DNA of 64,000 bases from Pempheris klunzingeri (lineage: Eukaryota; Chordata; Actinopteri; Acropomatiformes; Pempheridae): the NCBI RefSeq assembly GCF_042242105.1, contig NC_092035.1:13778977-13842976 (forward strand). Reading direction: 5' to 3'. Of the stretch, positions 1 through 10,700 are shown in pieces. Positions within the stretch are counted from its first letter, which is position 1. Each line of letters opens with the position of its first letter. Made by a program: the position numbers and the translations under genes. The notes beneath the pieces were generated by a model. It searched no databases. It was not told the DNA's origin and saw only the letters and a list, made by a program, of their open reading frames with translations.

Positions 1-526
1 GGCATTTAGTAGGCAACAGGATCTGCATTATGGGGATTGTAGGATTCAGCTCAACCCATTCTGGGAACTAAAAGTCAGGATATCTTCCTGCTGCACAAAT
101 TCTGACCAAGCTTTGTTTCATCTGTCTATTGTGTGTCCATTCTACTCTTAATTTTATTGAAAGGATAATGATAACTGAAAATTTTGTAGCGGCGCTACAG
201 GAAAAGTCAGAATATCAGTAAAGTCGTGAGGGTTCATCCTCTGCAGACCATGATTCTCTATACCATTCCAGTCACTGCTCTACTTCATATGTTAATCTCT
301 ATCTGTATGAATCTATATGCTACCAAATTAGGTAAACATGAATGAGTCATGAATGAGGAGGATCAATATAAGTGAATTAGTAACTAGAACAAAGAAGAAT
401 ACCATAGCTGATGGATGAGAAAGCTTCTGCAGTGACACAGTTACAGTGGCTGTAATCACCCTGTTCCACTTCCTCCGCCATCACTCTTTTTCACAGGTTT
501 AATTCTGGTGACAAACTGCCTCCCAC
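1..526 (-). other. Presumed dpp4 intron, no exon recognised
   Basis: This stretch lies beyond the 3'-most dpp4 exon I can see (donor at 525-526 on the minus strand). I found no segment matching the next DPP4 exon, so it is probably intron running off the window. Nothing else recognisable. Confidence 0.4.
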
Positions 527-1176
527 CTGAGATCCACCTCATGCTGTAGGACTTAGGTTTCAGTGAATTGTTGAAGACATCTTCCAGGGTGAAAGTCCTC
601 TGCTTCTTGTTCCCACCCTGCTCCTCTGAAACACATTTTAGAAAGTCAGAAGGTCACAGGTTGCAGATATGATATCATACACACACCTCAGGATCATCAT
701 CGTAAAAAGTCAACACAAGTGCTGTAAAGGCTGTAACTGATAAGATGAATATTACCTACGTCAGTGTGCGTTTGGGGGTAGTTATGTGAATTGTCATAAT
801 GCGTACTGAGTGAGCATGAACCTACTTAAACACCCTCATTTACGCCATAAGTAGAATAAAATAAAAAATAATCTCTAAGACTTTTCCTAGATTGAAATAT
901 AAATAATCATAGTTGAATTTCTTCACATCTCCTATCAGTATTTGAAGGGTTGCCATTTAAGAGCGGTCCAAACGGATCGTGCGTAATGACGCGTGCGTAA
1001 ACTCCTGTCTTTGGCATGTGTTTACGGTGCGCCGGACCACGCGGCGCATTAATGCCAACATGTGAATCACTTAATAGGAATGTCTCACCTTTCAGATGCA
1101 AAGCCGTGGGTACTGCTATCAAAATGATGACCACTGCTGCCCCAAAGACTCCGAGGAGCACCTTGGCGATGGAAAC
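527..1176 (-). CDS. dpp4: Dipeptidyl peptidase 4 (DPP4/FAP family), 5' end, partial
   Basis: Two coding exons on the minus strand are clear: 1176-1089 and 625-527. The first begins after an AG acceptor in phase 0 and encodes VSIAKVLLGVFGAAVV followed by more hydrophobic residues up to LHLK. This is the short cytoplasmic tail and single signal-anchor helix of a type II membrane protein. The second encodes residues starting EEQGGNKKQRTFTLEDVFNN and ending SYSMRWIS, matching the start of the DPP4 beta-propeller. The phase-1 junction closes cleanly (G|AG). KVLLG plus VP at the helix end favours DPP4 over its paralogue FAP. By family knowledge it is a serine exopeptidase that removes Xaa-Pro dipeptides at the cell surface; the catalytic domain lies outside the window. 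The tiny first coding exon is not resolved. An ATG at 1566-1568 (minus) read to a GT at 1550-1549 gives a phase-0 candidate, while the ATG at 1319-1317 before a good donor has the wrong phase. Confidence 0.8.
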
Positions 1177-1576
1177 CTGTTGAGAGGTGAACGGTCAGAA
1201 AACTGCTCCAAAAGGCTTGTTGTGAAGCACACCCCAACATACCATCGATATGTGAGTACAAACGAACCACCAACCATTGTTTCTGCGCTTAGATGAGGCG
1301 TATAAGCGATATCCAACTCACAGCTCCATCGGTCCACACGCGCGGAGAACACCTAAGTTATGCGACACTCTGGCTTTGCTGTTAAATATTATCTCAACTG
1401 AAGTTTCAAAGGTGGGACAATAAATGTCCAGCGGAGTAAAGTTCGTCGGGTTTGATGGTGTCCTAGTGTTTTGAGGAAGTGTTGCTTGTTGCTTGTCAGG
1501 GTGTTCCCCAAACTCTCCTCCGCTGTCCTTCACAAGTCATTCATTCATACGTCGATGCGATGCGCCATTTCTCTGA

Positions 1577-2767
1577 GACTGTTACCAAAACACTTTGACA
1601 CCGACTTTATTTATGAATATGAACCATCATTCTACTTGTTAATAGCAATTAAAATATAATAAATTGCGTTTTTGTTCCAAACTGCAGCACAGAGACAGCC
1701 TGCAGCTCACCAGGAAGTTTATTCTTTATATTAACAAATGCATTAGTCTTGTCTAACAGGGAGTTCGAGTGTTTACTGAGTGAATAGCATGACATAGTAT
1801 TGGTGTGGCCGCTCAGTGAGCAGCCCCAGATTTGAAACAGGTTTCCCCAGTGACTCCTGATACTGTGTTTGTTCACTGTCATACAGCTGGTTTGAATGTA
1901 GACCAAAGGAAAACAACACTGGGCCTCTGTAAGCAGAGAAGTGTTCAGAGGACAGGAAATACTACTTTGGAATATGTAATTAATAACAAATATAGATAAT
2001 AATATAGACAATAAAGACTTCCATGTCCAAATTTGCAAATCTAAGGTTACAGTGTGTTGAATGTCTTTTTTTTTGTTTGTCTTTGCTTTCATTAGCTTTT
2101 TTCTTTTTTAATACAATTTTAGGCTTAGAGAAATTATGAAAAACATTTAAGGGATTAAAACATCAGTTTAAAAGTGAAATCCTGGCAGAGTGGAGAGCAT
2201 TCATTGAATACAGCTTATAGTTGCATGTAGGGAAACTGGATATAGAATTGAATTTGAAAAATAGACGTATAGTATGAAAGAATACCCACTTTAATCGAAA
2301 ATGTAACAAAATTCACGTTAGGGGTGTTTTCAGGAGGTTGAGATGTGTCTTGGACTCATTACCTTGGTATTTCTAAAACTCCTGGTTACAGCCCTGCCTG
2401 CAATCTTTAACACATTTAACATTATCCCATGATTGGCAAAATTAAAATAGGCTTCAACTGCTGTAGCTTAACACACTCACCTCTCCAAACTCACCTCCAA
2501 GTATTTTGCAAATTCCATGTGCTGACATATTTATGATTGGCTGATTTGCAGGTACTTTAGCTGTGACTCAGACGTCTCTTTCTCCACATTTCTCACTCCT
2601 CACGTCTCGTGGTGGCAATTTGTCTCGGGACCACGTCCACCAGTGCCTCAGATGACTTCACATAACTGTTGGATGACTGATAACATAACAGCTGTACAGC
2701 TGGGATGAAGGCTAATTAACTGGCCATAAATGCCATTCAGTGCATACAATGTATTTACATAACTGGA
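1577..2767. other. Intergenic, nothing recognised
   Basis: AT-rich sequence upstream of dpp4. Short open frames here carry no family motif and no convincing splice context. I see no gene, RNA or clear transposon. Confidence 0.4.
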
Positions 2768-3690
2768 AATTGACCATCACATCCTGTTACAGAGATTGGA
2801 ACAGTTCATGGGTATAAAAGGAACTGCATTAAGCTGGTTTAAGTCCTATTTATTAGATCAATTTCAGTTTGTTACACGTTAACAACGAATCCTCTGTCCA
2901 CACTAAAGTTAGACATGGAGTTCCACAAGGTTCAGTGCTTGGACCAATACTCTTTATCTTATATATGCTTCCTCTGGGTAATATTATCAGGAAGCACTCC
3001 ATTAATATCCACTGTTGTGCAGATGATACACAATTATATTTATCAATAAAGCCAGATGAACACAATCAGCTGAGTAAACTTCAAATCTGCCTTAAGGACA
3101 TTAAGTCCTGGATGAGCAGCAACTTTCTGCTGCTAAATTCAGATAAAACTGATTTTACTGTTATTCTGCTTGGCCCCAGACACCTCAGAGACACCTTTTC
3201 TACCAACATAACTGCTCTGGATGACATTACTCTGGCCTCCAGCTCCACTGTCTTATTTGATCAAGATTTGTCCTTTAACTCCCACATTAAACAGATTTCT
3301 AGAACTGCCTTTTTCCATCTACGTAATATTACTAAAATCAGGCCCATCATATCCACTGATGATGCAGAAAAATTAGTCCATGCATTTGTCACTTCTAGGT
3401 TGGACTATTGTAACTCATTATTATCAGGCTGCCCCAATAAGTCCTTAAAGACTCTCCAGCTGGTCCAGAATGCTGCTGCTCGTGTTCTGACGAGAACTAA
3501 AAGAAGAGACCATATTTCTCCTGTACTGGCTTCTCTTCACTGGCTTCCAGTAAAATCTAGAATAGAGTTTCTCTCTAATTAAAGAGTTTGGTCTAGACCT
3601 GCTCTTTATGTAAAGCGTCTTGAGATAACGCTGTTGTGAATTGGCACTATATAGATAAAGATTGATTGATTGATTGATTATTATTATTGG
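2768..3690 (+). mobile_element. L2-clade LINE fragment, 5'-truncated and internally deleted
   Basis: A frame from about 2869 encodes reverse-transcriptase motifs: VPQGSVLGPILF, then a catalytic block read as HCCADDTQLYLS, then SRLDYCNSLLSG and HWLPVKSRIEF. The order and wording are those of fish L2-like non-LTR retrotransposons. Upstream bases from about 2768 continue the same protein with breaks. After RIEF the ORF jumps directly to the element's 3' tail (3568-3690), which ends in TGAT repeats, so the 3' part of the ORF is deleted. The usual Tyr of the YADD box is Cys. The copy is therefore dead on three counts: 5' truncation, internal deletion and active-site change. Confidence 0.85.
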
Positions 3691-6560
3691 GCTTCCTGTT
3701 TCAGTCGAGGGAATTTTGTCACTGACTGTGGGGTGCGAGAATGGAGAACTTCTAATATGAAAACTTTATAAACAGTATTATTTTTTTATTAGAATAATAT
3801 ACATATTTCTGATAAAACTACATGACAGCGTCGAACACACTTCAGATAATGGCGTCTCTGAAATAAAAGTCTATTTTAGTCCATGTTGCAACAGACTGGT
3901 TTTCCTCTTGGTACATATTGTAAGTGCTGACCAGTCACAGTAAGTGCTAAAAGCCTGTTAAAAGCTTAACAAATATAAAGCTGTGCCTTTATGAGGAATA
4001 GACATCATTTTCTGTGCTCAATCCCCTCACACCGGACATCCTCAGCAAACAACCACACAGTGGATGTCTTCCCTAATGCAGCACGACTTGTTTGAAAAGC
4101 ACTGCTTCATGGACGCCTCCATTTCCCTGACACTAAAATCCAGGACTAAAATCATTTATAGGTGTCACTTTGAACACATTTGGCCTTATTGGACACGTAG
4201 AGTGTCGGTGTGTGGAGACATGGAGGGAGAGAACACAGTGGCAGAATAAAAGAAGGGAAGGGAAACATTTATGCATTATGAGACTGAGAGACCTGTGATT
4301 GAATGGTCACTTAAATGTGTGTGTAATTGCTTCTTAGTACTTAATGTCTTGTGCATAAAATGATAAAAGTAACGTTCATTCCAGGAACATTTTAGCTGTA
4401 CCATACATGTCTTCTTGCCTACTGTTATCCTGTACAGCAAAACTTTTGTTCATAACTGAAAAATGAGGAAACACATTGTAATTATATATGGTTTAAATCA
4501 ATGTTAAAATTACACACGGATACTTGTAATGTGAAATTGGCCTTCAGATAACAATTATTGAATCATTTCTTTCAGAAAAAGAAAAACAGAAAATCTTCAC
4601 ATTTCAGAAGCTGTAAGCAGCAAATATTTCTGGTTTGTGCTTCATAAAACAACTGAAACAATTAATCCAGTTGTGAAAATTGTTGTCAGTTAACTAACTG
4701 ATTAACTGACGTTGTTTCAGTTGATGTATTATGATGGGAAACAGTGCAAAAATTGAATTACAAACATTTCTGTGATTTTCCTGACAAAGACCTACACTGA
4801 GCTAAATGTTGCATAACCTTAATAGATTAAAGTTAAGTGTACAATCATTTGTCATAGCTACAGCACATGGTACTGTTTATATCTTACAATGGATGCTGGG
4901 CATTTGCACTTTTGAAAACCTCCGACTGTGACCAGCTCCCCAAAGGGAAACATCCAGTGTTTATTCACGGGGATAAACAGAGATGGTTGGTTTTGATTTC
5001 ACCAGCTGTGGTGTAAGTGTCAGTACTGTAATTGCATTCTTGGCTGGAGGTTGAATAGCGTTCAAGTTTGGCAATCATTGTTTGGAGAACTATGAAGGAA
5101 TCGCTGGTGTTAGAAACGGGTCAGTGACGCTTTTCTTAACATCCTTATATCACGGTGTGCATCTGCTCAATGTAGTGCAGCAGCACAAACACACTTTAAC
5201 CACTGTGCTGCACCACATTTTAGAAGCTTAGCACATGTTTATATGCACCTTTACACACTCAAGTAAAGTTGTTTTTCAGTACAGTAATTGAATAAATACT
5301 TAGGTACTTTCTACTATTGCTGTTACTTGAGTAAAGGATTTAATATTTCTCCCACTTTCAGCTCACCTGTATAAAATGCTATATTTTACATTAATTAACA
5401 GATCCACACATTGTGGTTGGTTGTTAGTTGTATCATAAAGTCCAGCTTCTGTGATTTGACCACCCTTTCTATTCTTATGATAACTATAAAAACAAATTAG
5501 GACTGACTGTAAACATTTCTTTTCTTTTTTTGAATTTTAGAATGAAAACACTCTGTTTTAAGGAGCTTTCAGAATAACCTAAAATGCAAGTGCACAGTCG
5601 GGATTGAATTGTTTCCCAATGATTATACTGAATGAAATATTTCTCACATTTGTAGCAAATACCTGAAATTGATAGGAAGATCCTATGAAGTCTGGTATTT
5701 GAAAAATGAAAGCATCTACAAATTGGGGGAGAGACCAAATTTGGGCTGCGGCCAGCTGATTATCTCTGATGGCAGATAAGCCCTTCCTGGCCAAGGAGGC
5801 CTAAACGTGCTGTTATAGTACAGGCTAGTCCCTGACCTGCCGGGGGATTCTAAGTGTATCTCTAAAAATAAAATTGTTGAATAGCAATATGGGTCAACTT
5901 TGGAAAATAATAGTCTGATTTGCCACGACTTTACCTGTTGTGGAGCAGAAAAACTGGTAGCACCAGAGACGTCTCTGCTTAAGAGTACAAATGAAAGTCA
6001 TGCGACGTAAATGAAACCATGTTGGTGTTACACAAAAACTTGACATTATATCTACAAGCCGTCACATCTCCACATGGTCAGGAGTATTACAACATTCATA
6101 GCTTCCAGTGTGTTCTCACATGAACCTGCTGCATTATCAGACACCACTCACACTAATGTGACTGTCCCTGTGGTTAGACGGTTGACAACACCCATCCCAC
6201 CCACCCCAACAGGAAGTAAGGACATTCAATAGTGTCACAGTTCACAGTACATTTGCTTTACAGTTTTACTGAAGGGTGAAAAATAGAAATACAGTGCAGA
6301 TGTGGCTCCTCCAGTCTCCTTCAGGGCTGTGGATTCTCACCTTGTAACTTTGGATACATTTCTATCACAGATGACTGTCTTTGACGTAGAAATCATGCAT
6401 GAACATTTGTGAACATCTCATGCTTTTGTCAACCATCAAGGTTGATGAAACAGACTGATAGATGAAGACACAGAATGATATTCCCTATCAAGCGTAATAA
6501 AGTGAAAAATAGAAATTCCCCTGCAAGTTTATTTTATCCTATTAAATTGTATGTACTTCT
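3691..6560. other. Intergenic, no gene seen; weak hAT-like repeat at 5226-5345
   Basis: AT-rich DNA without convincing exons. The stretch 5226-5345 contains the ACTTGAGTAAA / TACTTAGGTAC vocabulary shared with the hAT-like repeats at 10505-10700, 30530-30960, 33168-33290 and 40918-41095. The rest holds nothing I can name. Confidence 0.35.
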
Positions 6561-6565
6561 AATTA

Positions 6566-7240
6566 GGGCCCGAGCACCAAGCGGTGCGACCTGGCTGCTG
6601 AACTTCAAGGAGCCAGAGGGACAGCTCGCTAGGTGGCTGGGAATCCTGCAGGACTACCAGTTCGAGATTCGTTCAGTTCAGTGTGCCAGGGTTGTCATCC
6701 AGAATGGTCTTCTGTAACGCCGGTGGACATTGCCTGGGGGGCAGATGGAGATCCTGCAGTCCCTGATCCCTGTCCCGGTCTGTGGGGCTGTGTTCTCCAG
6801 CTAGTCCATGGTTCGGTGGGGTCTGGACACTTTGGAGTAGCCATCCTCACTGATTGTCGACAGCGAGATTGGGACTGCCACCAACCTCTGGTCCTGTAGT
6901 CCTATCCCACCGCAGTGCAGGAGTTGACTAAATGTACCCCAGCAGCGCTGATGTTTGGCCACGAGTTACGCACCCCCCCGGTGGACTTGGTGTTTGGGAC
7001 TCCGCCTGAGCCGGAGGTGAAAGGAGAGCCAAGGATGGACTATTTTTGCAATCTCTGTGAGTGGCTACAGGAGACCCATGAACTGGCCAGGCAGTCACTG
7101 ACTGAAGCTGGAGTTCAGCAGAAGAAGGCCTATGACCTGCGGTGTCGGGGGGAGGACCTTGTACCTGGATCTCAGGTGTGGGTCTACAACCCGGTGAAGA
7201 AGAAAGGGCTGTCCCATTGGGTTCAATTACATGCTCTGAT
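6566..7240 (+). mobile_element. Ty3/gypsy retrotransposon pol remnant
   Basis: At 6570-6665 one frame reads WLLNFKEPEGQLARWL then ILQDYQFEI, the end of the gypsy RNase H domain. A second frame at 6915-7223 reads CTPAALMFGHELRTPPVDLV, later YDLRCRGEDLVPG and QVWVYNPVKKKGLS. That is the C-terminal end of a gypsy integrase (the selection from SPAxLMFGRELRTP to the GxxVWxxNPxRxKG motif). The two pieces are in different frames with the integrase core missing between them, so the element is decayed. A possible LTR remnant follows: 7246-7325 contains an AATAAA at 7261-7266 and non-coding sequence. No intact LTR pair is visible. Confidence 0.8.
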
Positions 7241-7332
7241 TTGTTCTGTTATTGTGTGTTCAATAAAAATGGTATTCTGAAGCAATACTTGCAGTTATTG
7301 CATAAGAGTCAACGATCCCAACGGTCGCTACA

Positions 7333-7376
7333 ATATGATTGTCTCCTCTGCTGCAGCTGCATCATCATGTACAAAC
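7333..7376. repeat. Short dispersed duplicate (partner at 9465-9502)
   Basis: The segment ATATGATTGTCTCCTCTG followed by CATCATCATGTACAAAC recurs about 2.1 kb away at 9465-9502, where a 6-base stretch is missing. This may be a small piece of an undefined repeat family or of a duplicated exon. Confidence 0.55.
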
Positions 7377-8130
7377 ACGGACTCTCCAGACTCCTCAGCT
7401 CTTGTGAGACAGGACCACAACATGCAGCGCAGTCAGCAGTCAGGCCTGCACACAGAGTAAGTGGAGCAAACTTAATCTAAACTTTACTTAACTGTTAGAG
7501 TACAAGTGGAGGACTCAGTAGGCCCCTGTTACTTGACTGTATTATATTGTAAACACTAGCAGTTACACCTGGGATATAATAAATCTTAAGGTAGTAACAT
7601 TTCAGTACAATATCTCCAATGTGAAAAATAAAGATGCAATAAATGACAAAAAAAACACTAACAACTGTGTTTATTTCCCTACAGGACACAAGGGGGCGCT
7701 GTGGTTCCTGCCTGGGTGTTGTCAGGATGCTAGTGATGGGAAGTCCAGCTCTTTACAAAGATTCTGCTCTTACGGCTCCTCCTTTAATATCGGAGCCTTC
7801 TGTTTTAGCCTGATTTAGCAAAGACTGGTTTGTGTGTTGGCAAGCAATTTTTTATTCAGTGTTTTCATAAAAGCCTTATTTTTATGCATTTCTTTTCATT
7901 ACAAAAGAAATACAGTTACTATTGTTTAACATTTTAATCAAACCTTTAAATGAACAACTGAACACAGAACCACAGCAAACAAATGAAATAAATAAATAAA
8001 GGCCAGATGCTGCTTCTTTTAGGGTTTTCACTCATTTCTTGAACTAAAAGTCAAGTGTTCGCATTTAAATCTGTCTCTCTGTGGCTCTGTACCTGGACTG
8101 TACCACCTGTCTTCGGCGCGTCTGCCACCC
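7377..8130. other. Intergenic, nothing recognised
   Basis: No coding or repeat signal I can name. Small open frames at 7621-7818 have no family motif. Confidence 0.35.
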
Positions 8131-8140
8131 TTCCTACTTT

Positions 8141-8266
8141 CACATAATGGTATGATCCTACTCTGTTCTCACATGTGATTGGCCGCACGGTGGGCGGGGG
8201 TAGGATCAGTTTCACCATGTGGCTGTGACATTGCTCCCTGTAGTGTCACCTGGAGCTCAGGTGAGT
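8141..8266 (+). promoter_or_regulatory. Imperfect palindrome with CCAAT and GC boxes
   Basis: Bases 8141-8161 and 8200-8221 form an imperfect inverted repeat of about 21 bases, including the perfect arms TGATCCTAC (8153-8161) and GTAGGATCA (8200-8208). The loop carries the palindrome CACATGTG, an inverted CCAAT box (GATTGG) and a GC box (GGGCGGGG). A consensus splice donor (CAG|GTGAGT) follows at about 8261. It resembles a small promoter with a first exon, but I cannot find a downstream gene for it. A folded MITE end is the alternative. Confidence 0.3.
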
Positions 8267-8699
8267 CCGCTCTGCTGCGCCCTTTGAGGTAAAAAGTCAT
8301 CACTTGGTGCCGTGAATCTTACATCTATAATGTCATTCATTTTGAGTTGAGTAAAAAGCTGTAGTTTTATTGTGAACATCTCTTCTCGTTGCAGGTGGCT
8401 CCTCAGTCTGGGCTGAAGAACCTGTGGGACACTAACAGCTTTTTTTTGTGGTCAAAAACACTCAACTTTACATCACTTTCATCCACATCAAACTCTGATT
8501 TCTTCTTGAACTACTTGTTGGTCCACTTTTCTAATATGATTTCCAGGTAGAAAACAGTTCTATAATGTCACTAAATGTTGGAATTGGAGCACAATAAACA
8601 TTTAAGATTTGTGAATTGTTGGAGTAGATAATTATCTCTCTTGGTGCTTGTTTGTAAAGGGAGAATCTAAAATAAAAGTATCTGGGGGGGAGAGTAGAG

Positions 8700-9300
8700 G
8701 AATCAGTAAATATGAACACAGGATCATTGTTAGAAACTTTTTCGTCCGGTTCTTATATTGGCAGCTCAAGAACTCAACAGAGGTTTTCAGTCTGGTCTCA
8801 CAAGCAGTTTATTCTGGTCACAGGTCACAGGTAAAGTACTCACAGCGCTGGGCTCATGACGGACCCCGAGGGGCCGGTCAGAGGAGCCCCCTCTCGTGTG
8901 TGTGTCCCTCTGGTGTGTCCTGTCCTGTTCTGTTTCTAAACATCTCATGTTTAAATGCTTGTTGGATATCATAAAGTACGTAACCATTTCTGACTAACTG
9001 TTTAGGTTCGTGCGTCACAGATAGCACGTTCCTGTAGTGATGTTATGGTAATCTAACAGTTGGATGTTGGTTGCAAGACGTGTATCTATAATCTAACTTC
9101 AGAATATGTTTTGCACAACAAAAGCACTACAATCAAGGTCTGTCTGGTACATTCTGGAGGTCAGATTGACATATTCTGTTCACTCTCATGAGGAGAGAGT
9201 AACTTTATTTGAGAAGGCCTGAAACATTCTATGGTCATATTAAATTCTAATTCAACATCATTCTTTATTTGAAATTAAGAGAACAATTTCCAAATGATCC
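8700..9300. other. Non-coding, possible unclassified element
   Basis: GC-rich patches (CCCCGAGGGGCC near 8865) sit in otherwise AT-rich DNA, with no open frame of known family. It could be part of a retroelement LTR, but I see no matching second copy and do not assign it. Confidence 0.2.
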
Positions 9301-9345
9301 ATGAACAGATCACAAGTTTAACCTTCTGTGTGGTCACTCTTTGCG

Positions 9346-9570
9346 TTTTCCCAGGATGCAGCAGGAGAACCTGAATCAGCCGTGGATCCTGTGGAAATGT
9401 AGCAGACTGTAGTTACCGCTCTTGCAGGAGGCCCCCATTAGCAGCAAAGTCTTGATGCATTCAACATATGATTGTCTCCTCTGCAGCATCATCATGTACA
9501 AACAAAAGATAAAAGTTGTCTTTGTGGTTTCCCAGGATGCAACAGGATAACCTGACTCAGCCGTGGATCC
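9346..9570 (+). repeat. Short tandemly arranged duplicated modules with exon-like edges
   Basis: CCCAGGATGCAGCAGGAGAA continuing to CAGCCGTGGATCC (9346-9389) recurs at 9528-9570 with a few substitutions. Between them lies 9465-9502, a copy of 7333-7376. Each of the two larger copies begins with pyrimidines followed by CAG and ATG, like a splice acceptor before a short coding start. No recognisable protein follows, and in-frame stops appear soon. Confidence 0.5.
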
Positions 9571-9872
9571 AAACAGAACTGTGTTTGTATGAGAGCCTCA
9601 GTTTAGCACAGATTTCTACATAAAGACATAAAATGAAGTGGAAGTAGTTGTGTTTTACTTTTATGCTGCTGCTGCTCTTTATGGGAAGAGTTTGCAGATA
9701 ATTGTCAAACTGATTGGAGGTAAAAGTAGACCAGCAGCTCCTCTCTGACATGTTTGTATGATTAAGAAATCATTGTCTTCCTCTGTCTGACAGGATCTGC
9801 CTCCATGTTCCTGCTGGATGTCCAGTGAGCAAAGCAGCACCTTCACTGTGTCATATCTTAAATTAAAAGAGG

Positions 9873-9955
9873 TCTCTCTCTAATTAAAGAGTTTGGTCTA
9901 GACCTGCTCTTTATGGGAAGAGTCTTGAGATAACGCTGTTGTGGATTGGCGCTCT
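9873..9955 (+). repeat. L2-like LINE 3' tail, solitary
   Basis: The sequence from TAATTAAAGAGTTTGGTCTA through CTTGAGATAACGCTGTTGTG matches the 3' tail of the L2 copy at 3568-3650. No ORF is attached, as expected for an extremely 5'-truncated insertion. Confidence 0.8.
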
Positions 9956-10468
9956 GTTAAGTGTGGACAGGGAGGAGGAGACAGAGACAGGCAGAGTGTG
10001 TTCGCAGAGCTTCAGATAACGGTGATGGAGCGGTGAGATAGCATCACACCGCCACTTTCTCCAATGAACACCGAGGAAGTCACTTAAGAAGAGAAACAAC
10101 CTGGTCCCACCACAAGCATTCACATTCACACTATGCTATTAATCCCAAAGGGCAATTCATTGTACAATCAACCCATCTATAACAGACACTTAAACAGAAT
10201 AAATGAAAACAATAGAGTAGAATGAATAGAGCACATCACAGTGTTCCACACAAAACCACACCAAGGAACAAGAAAATGGGATGCTACAGCAGAACATTTC
10301 ACAGCCGGATGATGCATATGGAGCGCTGAGCAGCCCGATGGAAGAAGGAATAAAGGAGTTTGCAAATCTGTTTCTTTTTTTGTGTGTGTTGGCACATAAT
10401 AGCACCAGCCTGAGGGCATAACCAAGAAGAAGTCTCCAAGTCGTTTGGGTCGAACCGCAGCGGCTTCA

Positions 10469-10700
10469 GTGTGGTGAACACACATTGTTTCACACATTAT
10501 TCCAATGTTCACCACACTCTCCACTTTACTGAAGTATTCCCATTTTCTGCTACTTTATAACTCCACTCCAGGACATTTCAGAGGGAAATATGGTGCTTTA
10601 CCCTACTACGTTATGTTTACCCAACTACGACATGCAGAATTACTCATTCCTTTACAGTTTGAGATTTTACGTAAAGCACACAGTAGAATCATCTCAGGAA
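10469..10700. repeat. hAT-like non-autonomous repeat with 12-bp inverted repeat at its edge
   Basis: A perfect 12-base inverted repeat, GTGTGGTGAACA (10469-10480) and TGTTCACCACAC (10506-10517), precedes sequence with the phrase TTTCTGCTACTTTATAACT and CATTTCAGAGGGAAATAT. That phrase is typical of a very common teleost hAT-like non-autonomous element. No ORF. Confidence 0.5.
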
